This document shows positions 1 through 5,177 of a stretch of 7,652 nt of DNA, in pieces. This DNA is from Comamonas sp. (GTDB lineage Bacteria > Pseudomonadota > Gammaproteobacteria > Burkholderiales > Burkholderiaceae_C). The position numbers and the translations under genes are program-made. Within the stretch, counting starts at the first letter, position 1; each line of letters starts with the position of its first letter. The stretch is from contig JAHAYB010000093.1 of NCBI GenBank assembly GCA_018384835.1, positions 1 to 7,652 on the forward strand, read 5' to 3'. Under the pieces are notes generated by a model. The model was not told the DNA's origin, did not search any database, and saw only the letters and a program-made list of their open reading frames with translations.

Positions 1-4
1 CCAT

Positions 5-34
5 CCCCGCCATGAAGAAGGACGGGGCTTTTCG
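5..34 (+). terminator. Possible weak terminator for a gene left of the window
   Basis: CCCCG at 5-9 can pair with CGGGG at 23-27, followed by CTTTT at 28-32. This suggests a rho-independent terminator for a plus-strand gene ending to the left. The stem is only five pairs and the T run is four, so the call is weak. One plus frame is open from the edge to a TAA near 45-47, which could be the last codons of that gene, but it is too short to identify. Confidence 0.25.
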
Positions 35-74
35 CACATCTTGGTAAGCCCAAACACGCTCTAATCGCTCTAAT

Positions 75-109
75 AAAAAACCCGCCCTCCTCAAGAAGTA
101 GCGGGTTTT
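75..109 (-). terminator. Rho-independent terminator downstream of tRNA-Arg
   Basis: AAAACCCGC at 77-85 is the exact inverse complement of GCGGGTTTT at 101-109, with a 15-base loop. Read on the minus strand, the G+C stem is followed by a run of T (six A on the plus strand, 75-80). This fits termination of the leftward tRNA-Arg transcript, and perhaps also of trxA reading through. The T run is on the minus-strand exit side. The plus-strand exit also has four T, so it may act in both directions. Confidence 0.7.
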
Positions 110-140
110 CAAGCTCTATGGCGCTGCATCAAATGGGGCG

Positions 141-216
141 TGGCCCCTCTGGCAGGAATCGAACCTGCATCTGACCCTTAGGAGGGGTCCGTTCTATCCA
201 TTGAACTACAGAGGGG
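141..216 (-). tRNA. tRNA-Arg (anticodon CCT)
   Basis: The minus strand folds as a complete tRNA. The acceptor CCCCTCT (216-210) pairs with AGAGGGG (150-144), and CCA is encoded at 143-141. The anticodon stem GACCC/GGGTC encloses the loop CTCCTAA, giving anticodon CCT, which reads the arginine codon AGG. The T arm carries TTCGATTC. The gene lies 48 bases downstream of the trxA stop on the same strand. A TATAAG at 228-233 could provide its own start site. I saw no duplicated 3' end nearby that would mark an integrated element. Confidence 0.95.
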
Positions 217-227
217 AAAGGGATGCG

Positions 228-233
228 CTTATA
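228..233 (-). promoter_or_regulatory. Candidate -10 element for tRNA-Arg
   Basis: TATAAG on the minus strand matches the sigma-70 -10 consensus at five of six positions. It lies 11 bases before the tRNA-Arg 5' end and is followed by a G+C-rich discriminator, as is common for stable RNA promoters. No good -35 hexamer is present 16-18 bases upstream, so it may be weak or fortuitous, and read-through from trxA is the alternative. Confidence 0.3.
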
Positions 234-264
234 GTGCGCCGCTTGTGACGCAGGAGGGCGCTAT

Positions 265-597
265 TTATGCCAGTTGCTTATCCAAGAAAGCCACCAAATC
301 GGACTTGGACAATGCGCCAACCTTATCGGCCACACGCTCGCCGTTTTTGAACAAAATCAGGGTAGGAATGCCACGGATGCCAAACTTGGCAGGCATGGCG
401 CGGTTCTCATCCACGTTCATCTTCATGATGCGGACTTTGCCCTCGTAGGCTTGCGCGACATCGTCCAAGATGGGGGCAATCATTTTGCAAGGGCCGCACC
501 ATTCTGCCCAAAAATCAACCAAAACAGGGCCGCTTGCTTGCAGCACATCGGTATCAAAGCTGTTATCGGAGACATGCTTAATGAGTTCGCTTGCCAT
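265..597 (-). CDS. trxA: Thioredoxin 1 (TrxA)
   Basis: This is a cytoplasmic dithiol-disulfide oxidoreductase of 110 residues, the normal length for a one-domain thioredoxin. The active site WCGPC is at residues 32-36 within [15 protein letters not shown]. The cis-proline loop GIPT is near residue 78 and the C-terminal region is typical. It would reduce ribonucleotide reductase, methionine sulfoxide reductase, PAPS reductase and other targets, and be recycled by thioredoxin reductase. The start at 597 gives the family N-terminus MASELIKHV and has the ribosome site AGGAAG (610-605) seven bases upstream. The frame stays open to an upstream ATG-type start at 663, but that extension is not thioredoxin-like. 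The gene is divergent from trmL and followed by tRNA-Arg on the same strand. A 14-base palindrome lies just upstream. Confidence 0.96.
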   Translation of the reverse strand: MASELIKHVSDNSFDTDVLQASGPVLVDFWAEWCGPCKMIAPILDDVAQAYEGKVRIMKMNVDENRAMPAKFGIRGIPTLILFKNGERVADKVGALSKSDLVAFLDKQLA

Positions 598-622
598 GAC
601 TGTTCTTCCTTTACGGGACGGA

Positions 623-636
623 CCCCATCGATGGGG
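623..636. repeat. Perfect 14-base palindrome upstream of trxA
   Basis: CCCCATCGATGGGG is a perfect inverted repeat with no spacer, 25 bases upstream of the trxA start codon and just beyond its ribosome site. It could be an operator for a dimeric regulator, or a small hairpin in the trxA leader. I do not recognise the motif as the site of a named regulator. Confidence 0.5.
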
Positions 637-683
637 CAAAGGGTGAAAAAATAAGCCGCTCATTGTGACAGAAACTCAAGCCC

Positions 684-723
684 CACTGCACCACTGTTGC
701 CAGTAGCTGGCACAGCACCAGTG
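684..723. repeat. Nested inverted repeat in the trxA-trmL intergenic region
   Basis: TGCCAG (698-703) and CTGGCA (707-712) form a six-pair stem around TAG. This is extended by CTG/CAG (694-696 with 713-715, one bulged base) and by an outer CACTG/CAGTG (684-688 with 719-723) across an unpaired internal loop. It lies about 30 bases before trmL. There is no T run, so it is not a terminator. It may be a regulator site or leader structure. Confidence 0.4.
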
Positions 724-752
724 ATAATCGCCCTTTCCAAGCGCTATTGCCC

Positions 753-1235
753 ATGTTCCATATTGTTTTAGTCCATCCTGAGATACCGCCCAACACGGGC
801 AATATCATTCGCCTAGCGGCCAATACGGGCTGCCAACTGCATTTGATTGAGCCGCTGGGCTTTTCCATGCAAGACCGCTACATGCGCCGCGCTGGGCTGG
901 ATTACCACGAATATGCCCGCGTGCTGCGCCACAGCAGTTGGCAGGCTTTTTTGCAGCAACAGCAGCCCGCCAGCCAGCGCATGTTTGCCATGACCACCCA
1001 TGCCAGCCAAAACGCCTTTGAACTGCAATTTGCCAGTGGCGATTACTTTGTGTTTGGCAACGAAACCCAGGGGTTAGAGCCAGACTTACGCAACAGCTTT
1101 GCCCCTGCCCAGCGCCTGCGCCTGCCCATGCAGCCCCAGCAGCGCAGCTTGAACCTATCTAACGCCGTGGCCGTGACGGTGTTTGAAGCGTGGCGGCAAA
1201 ACGGCTTTAGCGGTATGGCTAGCCAGGCTTGCTGA
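753..1235 (+). CDS. trmL: tRNA (cytidine/uridine-34-2'-O)-methyltransferase TrmL
   Basis: This is a SPOUT-class methyltransferase that 2'-O-methylates the wobble nucleotide (position 34) of certain leucine tRNAs, using S-adenosylmethionine. The 160 residues match the short single-domain TrmL type (about 155-160). The three SPOUT motifs are visible: PNTGNIIRLAANTG (residues 13-26), FGNETQGLEP (101-110) and RSLNLSNAVAVTVFEAW (131-147). The last two form the deep knot that binds AdoMet. The start is placed at ATG 753, since VLVHPEIPPNTGN is normally close to the N-terminus. An in-frame TTG at 747 would add only two residues. No strong ribosome site is seen. A GATAAT at 723-728 may be a -10, but the nearest TTG-type hexamer is spaced 20 bases away. 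It ends five bases before the convergent VWA gene. By coincidence or not, its usual substrate class (Leu tRNA) is encoded in this window at 3477-3561. Confidence 0.93.
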   Translation: MFHIVLVHPEIPPNTGNIIRLAANTGCQLHLIEPLGFSMQDRYMRRAGLDYHEYARVLRHSSWQAFLQQQQPASQRMFAMTTHASQNAFELQFASGDYFVFGNETQGLEPDLRNSFAPAQRLRLPMQPQQRSLNLSNAVAVTVFEAWRQNGFSGMASQAC

Positions 1236-1240
1236 CCTGC

Positions 1241-2437
1241 TTACTTGGACAGTTGGCGCATACACCGCTCCAGCCCTTCAACGGTCAGCGGATACATCTT
1301 GCCGCCCATGAGCTGGTGGATGATGTCTATGCTTTGGCGGTATTGCCACACGCCTTGCGACTCGGGGTTAATCCAGGCGTGTTGGGCAAAAGCCTCGGTC
1401 AGGCGTTGCAGCCAGACGGCACCAGGCTCTTCATTCATGTATTCCACGCTGCCGCCGGGGTGCAGGATTTCGTAGGGGCTCATGGTGGCATCGCCAACAA
1501 AAATCAGTTTGTAGTCTTGGTTGTACTTGCGGATGATGTCCCAGGTGTCGAACTTTTCGGCAAAGCGGCGGTGGTTGTTCTTCCAGACAAAGTCGTACAC
1601 GCAGTTGTGAAAGTAATAGAACTCCAGGTGTTTGAACTCTGTCTTGGCCGCTGAGAACAGCTCTTCCACGCGCTGGATATGGTCGTCCATAGAGCCGCCT
1701 ACATCCATGAGCAGCAGCACTTTGACGTTGTTATGCCGCTCGGGAATCATTTGGATATCCAGCCAGCCCGCATTGGCGGCGGTGCTGCGTATGGTGTTGG
1801 GCATGTCCTGCTCCATCTCGCCACCTTGGCGGGCGAATTTGCGCAGGCGGCGTAGCGCTACCTTGATGTTGCGTGTGCCTAGCTCTTGGGTGTCGTCATA
1901 GTCGCGGTAGGCGCGTTTTTCCCAGACTTTAACGGCGCTGCGGTTTTTGCCCGCACCGCCTATGCGTATGCCTGCTGGGTTGTAGCCGCCGTGGCCAAAG
2001 GGGCTGGTGCCGCCGGTGCCAATCCATTTATTGCCGCCTTGGTGACGCTCTTTTTGCTCTTCCAGGCGTTTTTTCAGCGTCTCCATTAGCTCGTCCCAGC
2101 CCATGGCTTGGATGGCGGCTTTTTCTTCGGGCGATAGCTCGCGCTCCAGCATTTGGCGCAGCCAGTCCTGGGGTACGCTTTGCGTCAGGTCGGTGAGTAG
2201 CTCCACACCCTGAAAGTAGGCGGCAAAGGCGCGGTCGAATTTGTCGAAATGCTTTTCGTCTTTCACCAGGATGGTGCGGGCAATGTAATAAAAATCGTCC
2301 ATGCTCCAGCCGTCTTGCCCCTCTGGGGTTTTGGGGCCAATTACGCCGGCCTTGAGGGCTTCGAGTAGCGCCAGATGCTCTTTGACCGAAACCGGCAGCT
2401 TGGCAGCGCGCAGGGTGTAGAAAAAGTCAATCAGCAT
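1241..2437 (-). CDS. VWA domain protein, CoxE-like (partner of MoxR ATPase)
   Basis: A 398-residue soluble protein with no signal peptide. The N-terminal half is helical and charged, with a glycine-rich linker (GTGGTSPFGHGG, residues 140-151). The C-terminal half is a von Willebrand A domain of the CoxE-like type. The metal-site motif is DVGGSM at 245-250, where the usual DxSxS has Gly in place of the first Ser. A later Asp in FVGDATM (near 316) is a further candidate ligand. Proteins of this type are encoded next to MoxR AAA+ ATPases and are thought to work with them in assembling or activating enzymes; the client here is unknown. The gene follows the ATPase with a 28-base gap filled by three copies of an 8-base repeat. 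ATG 2437 gives MLIDFFYTLRAAKLPVSVKE, which looks like the family start, but no Shine-Dalgarno sequence precedes it. The base before it is instead CACCTCCT, the anti-Shine-Dalgarno sequence itself. It may depend on translational coupling. Confidence 0.88.
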   Translation of the reverse strand: MLIDFFYTLRAAKLPVSVKEHLALLEALKAGVIGPKTPEGQDGWSMDDFYYIARTILVKDEKHFDKFDRAFAAYFQGVELLTDLTQSVPQDWLRQMLERELSPEEKAAIQAMGWDELMETLKKRLEEQKERHQGGNKWIGTGGTSPFGHGGYNPAGIRIGGAGKNRSAVKVWEKRAYRDYDDTQELGTRNIKVALRRLRKFARQGGEMEQDMPNTIRSTAANAGWLDIQMIPERHNNVKVLLLMDVGGSMDDHIQRVEELFSAAKTEFKHLEFYYFHNCVYDFVWKNNHRRFAEKFDTWDIIRKYNQDYKLIFVGDATMSPYEILHPGGSVEYMNEEPGAVWLQRLTEAFAQHAWINPESQGVWQYRQSIDIIHQLMGGKMYPLTVEGLERCMRQLSK

Positions 2438-2450
2438 AGGAGGTGTGGTC

Positions 2451-2474
2451 TAGCGGTTTAGCGGTTTAGCGGTT
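2451..2474. repeat. Three tandem copies of an 8-base unit at the ATPase stop codon
   Basis: TAGCGGTT is repeated three times without interruption. On the minus (coding) strand the unit is AACCGCTA. The first copy carries the final Asn-Arg codons of the ATPase gene and the start of its stop codon. Because 8 is not a multiple of 3, the copies supply TAA, TAA and TAG in three different frames. The repeat fills most of the gap before the VWA start. Confidence 0.85.
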
Positions 2475-3308
2475 GCGCTGGTTCATCAGCACCAGCTTTT
2501 CGAACAGGGAAATGTCCTGCTCGTTTTTCAGCAAAGCACCAATCAGGGGCGGTACGCTGATTTTGTTGTCTTCGCTGTGCAGCGCCTCGGGCGGGATTTC
2601 TTCGGCCAGCAGCAGCTTGAGCCAGTCAATCAACTCGCTGGTGGAAGGTTTTTTCTTTAGGCCGGGCAGGTTGCGAATGTTGTAGAAGGACTGCATGGCC
2701 GCATTGAGCAGCTCTGCCTTCAAGTCGGGGTAATGCACCTCAACAATTTGGCGCATGGTTTCTGGCTCAGGGAACTTGATGAAGTGGAAAAAGCAGCGGC
2801 GCAGAAAGGCATCCGGCAGCTCTTTCTCGTTGTTGGAGGTGATGAACACCAGCGGGCGGTGCTTGGCGCGGATGAGCTGGCGCGTTTCGTAGCAATAGAA
2901 CTCCATACGGTCAAGCTCGCGCAACAAGTCGTTGGGAAACTCAATGTCGGCCTTGTCGATTTCGTCAATCAGCAGCGCCACAGGTTGCTCGGCGGTAAAG
3001 GCTTGCCACAGCACGCCTTGCACGATGTAGTTTTCAATGTTTTGCGAGCGGGCATCGCCCAGTTGGCTATCGCGCAGGCGGTTGACGGCATCGTATTCAT
3101 ACAGCCCCTGCTGCGCCTTGGTGGTGGATTTGATGTGCCATTGCAAAAGCGGCATGTTGAGCGCTGCGGCTACTTCTTCGGCCAGCATGGTCTTGCCTGT
3201 GCCTGGCTCGCCCTTGACCAGCAGGGGGCGCTGGAGTTGCAGGGCGGCGTTGACGGCCAGCATCAGGTCTTGGGTGGCAACGTAGTTGTCTGAGCCTTGG
3301 AATTTCAC
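2466..3308 (-). CDS. MoxR-family AAA+ ATPase
   Basis: A cytoplasmic AAA+ ATPase of the MoxR family, 280 residues, full length. Visible motifs are Walker A GEPGTGKT (33-40), Walker B LLIDEID (112-118), sensor 1 region ITSNNEKELP (156-165), arginine finger RR (170-171) and the sensor 2 region around KKKPSTSELIDW (218-229). MoxR ATPases act as chaperones that remodel or activate metalloenzymes and other complexes, usually with a VWA partner. That partner is encoded immediately downstream here. I place the start at GTG 3308, giving MKFQGSDNYVATQDL, the form I know for the family. An AAGGAG ribosome site (3319-3314) lies five bases upstream. An in-frame ATG at 3332 would sit directly in the T run of the tRNA terminator and has no ribosome site. 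With the terminator so close upstream, no ordinary promoter is visible, so transcription may come from tRNA read-through. Confidence 0.93.
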   Translation of the reverse strand: MKFQGSDNYVATQDLMLAVNAALQLQRPLLVKGEPGTGKTMLAEEVAAALNMPLLQWHIKSTTKAQQGLYEYDAVNRLRDSQLGDARSQNIENYIVQGVLWQAFTAEQPVALLIDEIDKADIEFPNDLLRELDRMEFYCYETRQLIRAKHRPLVFITSNNEKELPDAFLRRCFFHFIKFPEPETMRQIVEVHYPDLKAELLNAAMQSFYNIRNLPGLKKKPSTSELIDWLKLLLAEEIPPEALHSEDNKISVPPLIGALLKNEQDISLFEKLVLMNQRNR

Positions 3309-3313
3309 GACAT

Positions 3314-3319
3314 CTCCTT
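3314..3319 (-). promoter_or_regulatory. Ribosome binding site that fixes the MoxR ATPase start
   Basis: AAGGAG on the minus strand, five bases before GTG 3308. It supports the GTG start over the upstream ATG at 3332, which begins in the terminator T tract. Confidence 0.75.
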
Positions 3320-3331
3320 GGATAGAAGGCA

Positions 3332-3370
3332 TAAAAAAAGCCCGCTACAGCGTAAAAACTGCAACGGGCT
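3332..3370 (-). terminator. Strong terminator after tRNA-fMet, abutting the ATPase gene
   Basis: On the minus strand AGCCCGTTGCAG (3370-3359) pairs with CTGTAGCGGGCT (3350-3339) around an eight-base loop. All 12 positions pair if two G-U wobbles are allowed. A run of T (seven A on the plus strand at 3333-3339, one of them in the stem) follows. This is a textbook rho-independent terminator eight bases past the encoded CCA of tRNA-fMet. It ends about 24 bases before the ATPase start codon, so it also decides how much transcript reaches the ATPase/VWA pair. Confidence 0.88.
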
Positions 3371-3377
3371 GTGTCTA

Positions 3378-3454
<77 letters not shown>

Positions 3455-3476
3455 ATAATAGCGCTGTTGCGGTTTG

Positions 3477-3561
3477 TGGTGCCCGGGGCCGGAATCGAAC
3501 CGGCACGCCTTGCGGCGGGGGATTTTGAGTCCCCTGCGTCTACCAATTTCACCACCCGGGC
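3477..3561 (-). tRNA. tRNA-Leu (anticodon CAA)
   Basis: An 85-base class II tRNA. The acceptor GCCCGGG (3561-3555) pairs with CCCGGGC (3487-3481), and CCA is encoded at 3479-3477. The anticodon stem GGGGA/TCCCC holds the loop CTCAAAA, giving anticodon CAA for the codon TTG. The long variable arm GCCGCAAGGC and the D-loop GGTAGAC are typical of leucine. It is the first gene of a two-tRNA unit with tRNA-fMet. It lies 22 bases from the divergent cysM start, so its promoter must overlap the first codons of cysM. Confidence 0.96.
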
Positions 3562-3580
3562 AAATCGCAACGAAGGCGTA

Positions 3581-3586
3581 ATTATG
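3581..3586 (-). promoter_or_regulatory. Candidate -10 element for the tRNA-Leu/tRNA-fMet unit
   Basis: CATAAT on the minus strand matches five of six -10 positions, 19 bases before the tRNA-Leu 5' end. It overlaps the cysM ATG (3584-3586) on the other strand. The -35 region is poor: TTGCAT is present, but with a 15-base spacer, and the 17-base position reads TTTTGC. The local A+T-rich patch in otherwise G+C-rich sequence supports a promoter here. Confidence 0.4.
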
Positions 3587-4510
3587 GCATATATTTCACC
3601 CATGCAAAAAAAATACCCAACGATTGAATCCACCATTGGTTCCACCCCCCTGGTTGCATTGCAACGCATTAGCGCCGCCGATAACCACACCCGTGGCAAT
3701 GTGCTATTGGGCAAGCTGGAGGGTAACAACCCTGCTGGCTCGGTCAAGGACCGCCCTGCGCTATCCATGATTCAACGCGCTGAAGAGCGCGGCGAGATTC
3801 GCCCCGGCGATACGCTGATTGAGGCCACCTCGGGCAACACCGGCATTGCCCTGGCGATGGCAGCAGCCATCAAGGGCTACCGCATGGTGCTCATCATGCC
3901 CGAGGACTTATCTGTGGAGCGTGCCCAAAGCATGAAGGCTTACGGCGCAGAGCTGGTGCTCACCCCCAAAAGCGGCGGCATGGAATACGCCCGTGACTTG
4001 GCAGCGCAAATGGTCAGCCAAGGCAAGGGCGTGGTGCTTGACCAGTTTGCCAATGCCGATAACCCACGCGCCCACTTTGAAGGCACAGGCCCAGAAATCT
4101 GGCAGCAAACCGAGGGGCAGATTACCCACTTCGTTAGCGCCATGGGCACCACCGGCACGATTACCGGCGTGGCACGCTTTTTGAAGCTGCAAAACCCGGC
4201 TATTCGCATCATTGGGGCGCAGCCTAGCGAAGGTTCGCGCATTCCAGGCATTCGCAAATGGCCAGAGGAATACCTGCCCGCCATCTACGATGCCAGCCTA
4301 GTCGATGAGCTGGTACTGGTCAGCCAAGACGATGCTGAAGACATGGCTCGCCGCATGGCGCGTGAAGAAGGCATTTTTGGCGGCATCTCTTCGGCTGGGG
4401 CTTGCTGGGTAGCGCAACAAATTGCCCAACGCGAGCGCAACGCCACCATTGTGTTTGTGGTGTGTGACCGGGGCGACCGCTATTTGTCCACCGGCGTGTT
4501 TCCTGCTTAG
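3584..4510 (+). CDS. cysM: Cysteine synthase B (O-acetylserine sulfhydrylase B)
   Basis: A PLP-dependent fold-type II enzyme of 308 residues, the usual size for CysM. It makes cysteine from O-acetylserine and sulfide. CysM-type enzymes can also use thiosulfate to give S-sulfocysteine. The PLP lysine is K55 in NNPAGSVKDRPA. The substrate-side loop TSGNTG is at 82-87 and the PLP-phosphate loop GTTGT at 188-192. The C-terminal CDRGDRYLSTGVF (294-306) is the CysM signature rather than CysK. The start at 3584 has GAAGG seven bases upstream. A second in-frame ATG at 3602 lacks a ribosome site. Only 22 bases separate it from the divergent tRNA-Leu, so its promoter must lie within the tRNA gene. I could not find a convincing one. 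It stops four bases from the convergent MocA-like gene, with no terminator between. Confidence 0.95.
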   Translation: MAYISPMQKKYPTIESTIGSTPLVALQRISAADNHTRGNVLLGKLEGNNPAGSVKDRPALSMIQRAEERGEIRPGDTLIEATSGNTGIALAMAAAIKGYRMVLIMPEDLSVERAQSMKAYGAELVLTPKSGGMEYARDLAAQMVSQGKGVVLDQFANADNPRAHFEGTGPEIWQQTEGQITHFVSAMGTTGTITGVARFLKLQNPAIRIIGAQPSEGSRIPGIRKWPEEYLPAIYDASLVDELVLVSQDDAEDMARRMAREEGIFGGISSAGACWVAQQIAQRERNATIVFVVCDRGDRYLSTGVFPA

Positions 4511-4514
4511 TCGC

Positions 4515-5177
4515 CTAACTTTTTAGCAGCGGCTGCTGCACGTCCATCACTCCCTGCGCCTGTAAGGCTTGTAGCGCCTCAGGGCTGTCCACATCCGTGG
4601 TGTAGCGTGGGTGGGTGGCAGGCCAGAGCAGCGTCTGCGCTGGGTGCTGCTTGCGCCATTGGCGCAGCCCTGGCGCATGGGGCGCTTGCGCCATCAGGTG
4701 CTGACGCAAGGGGGCATCAAACATGAGGGGGGGGCCCATATCGCCCTGATAGCAAGGCTGCAACAGGGCAATACCAAGGGGGCGCTGCTGCCAGGCGGTA
4801 AGAACGGCCGCCACATCCGCCGCTTCTAGCAGCGGCTGGTCTGCCAAGAGCACCATCACAGCGGCCAAATCAGGCGGCAAAGCGGCCAGCCCACAGCGCA
4901 ATGAAGAGCCTGGGCCAGCATCAGGCGCTGGGTTTTGCGCTTGCTGTACGGGGTGGGTAAAGCCTGGGGCAGCTTGCGCCAGCAGGGTTTGCAAGGTGCT
5001 TGCGTGGTGCCCCAGCACCACGACCACATGGCGCAACCCCGCAAGGTGCAGCAGGTGAATCTGGCGCAGCAGCAGGGGCTGACCTGCACGGTGCAGCAGC
5101 GCCTTGGGGCGGTAGCCCATACGCCGCCCAGCGCCTGCGGCCATCAGGACTGCGCCTATAGCACCTATAGAGTGCAT
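4515..5177 (-). CDS. mocA: MocA-like molybdenum cofactor nucleotidyltransferase
   Basis: A cytoplasmic NTP transferase-fold protein of 220 residues. MocA proteins add CMP to Mo-molybdopterin to give the dinucleotide cofactor used by xanthine oxidase/CO dehydrogenase-type hydroxylases. The nucleotide-binding segment AVLMAAGAGRRMG plus K25 is at residues 9-25. The MAAG form is more like MocA than the LAGG of MobA. Further motifs are GPGSSLRCGL (88-97), LADQP (111-115, with the metal-binding Asp), GPPLMF (148-153, where relatives usually have G-H/N-P-V-L-F) and DVDSPEAL (195-202). It overlaps the xdhC stop by 13 bases and has no clear ribosome site, so coupled translation is likely. A run of eight C encodes the GPPL segment (4727-4734) and could slip. 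A plain sugar- or other-NTP transferase is less likely given xdhC and coxG upstream. Confidence 0.88.
   Translation of the reverse strand: MHSIGAIGAVLMAAGAGRRMGYRPKALLHRAGQPLLLRQIHLLHLAGLRHVVVVLGHHASTLQTLLAQAAPGFTHPVQQAQNPAPDAGPGSSLRCGLAALPPDLAAVMVLLADQPLLEAADVAAVLTAWQQRPLGIALLQPCYQGDMGPPLMFDAPLRQHLMAQAPHAPGLRQWRKQHPAQTLLWPATHPRYTTDVDSPEALQALQAQGVMDVQQPLLKS
4727..4734. repeat. Eight-base homopolymer inside the MocA-like gene
   Basis: G8 on the plus strand, C8 on the coding strand, within the codons for Gly-Pro-Pro-Leu. Loss or gain of one base would shift the frame about two-thirds of the way through the protein. It could be a slippage site or a place for sequencing error. As given, the frame is intact. 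Confidence 0.8.

Noticed and set aside
1229..1654. Plus-strand open frame of about 141 codons overlapping the end of trmL
   Set aside because: It is antisense to the VWA C-terminal domain and shows no recognisable motif.
2438..2475. Perfect AGGAGGTG on the plus strand as a ribosome site for a plus-strand gene
   Set aside because: The nearby start codons lead to a stop within a few codons, and the only longer frame begins about 28 bases on at TTG and is antisense to the ATPase gene.
2733..3293. Plus-strand open frame of about 186 codons opposite the ATPase gene
   Set aside because: It lies wholly inside the antisense of the MoxR ATPase, whose Walker and sensor motifs are intact. The antisense product has no recognisable domain.
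5155..5170. Direct repeat CCTATAG spaced by CA at the xdhC/mocA overlap
   Set aside because: It only encodes the repeated Ile-Gly-Ala at the start of the MocA-like protein. It is short and easily due to chance.
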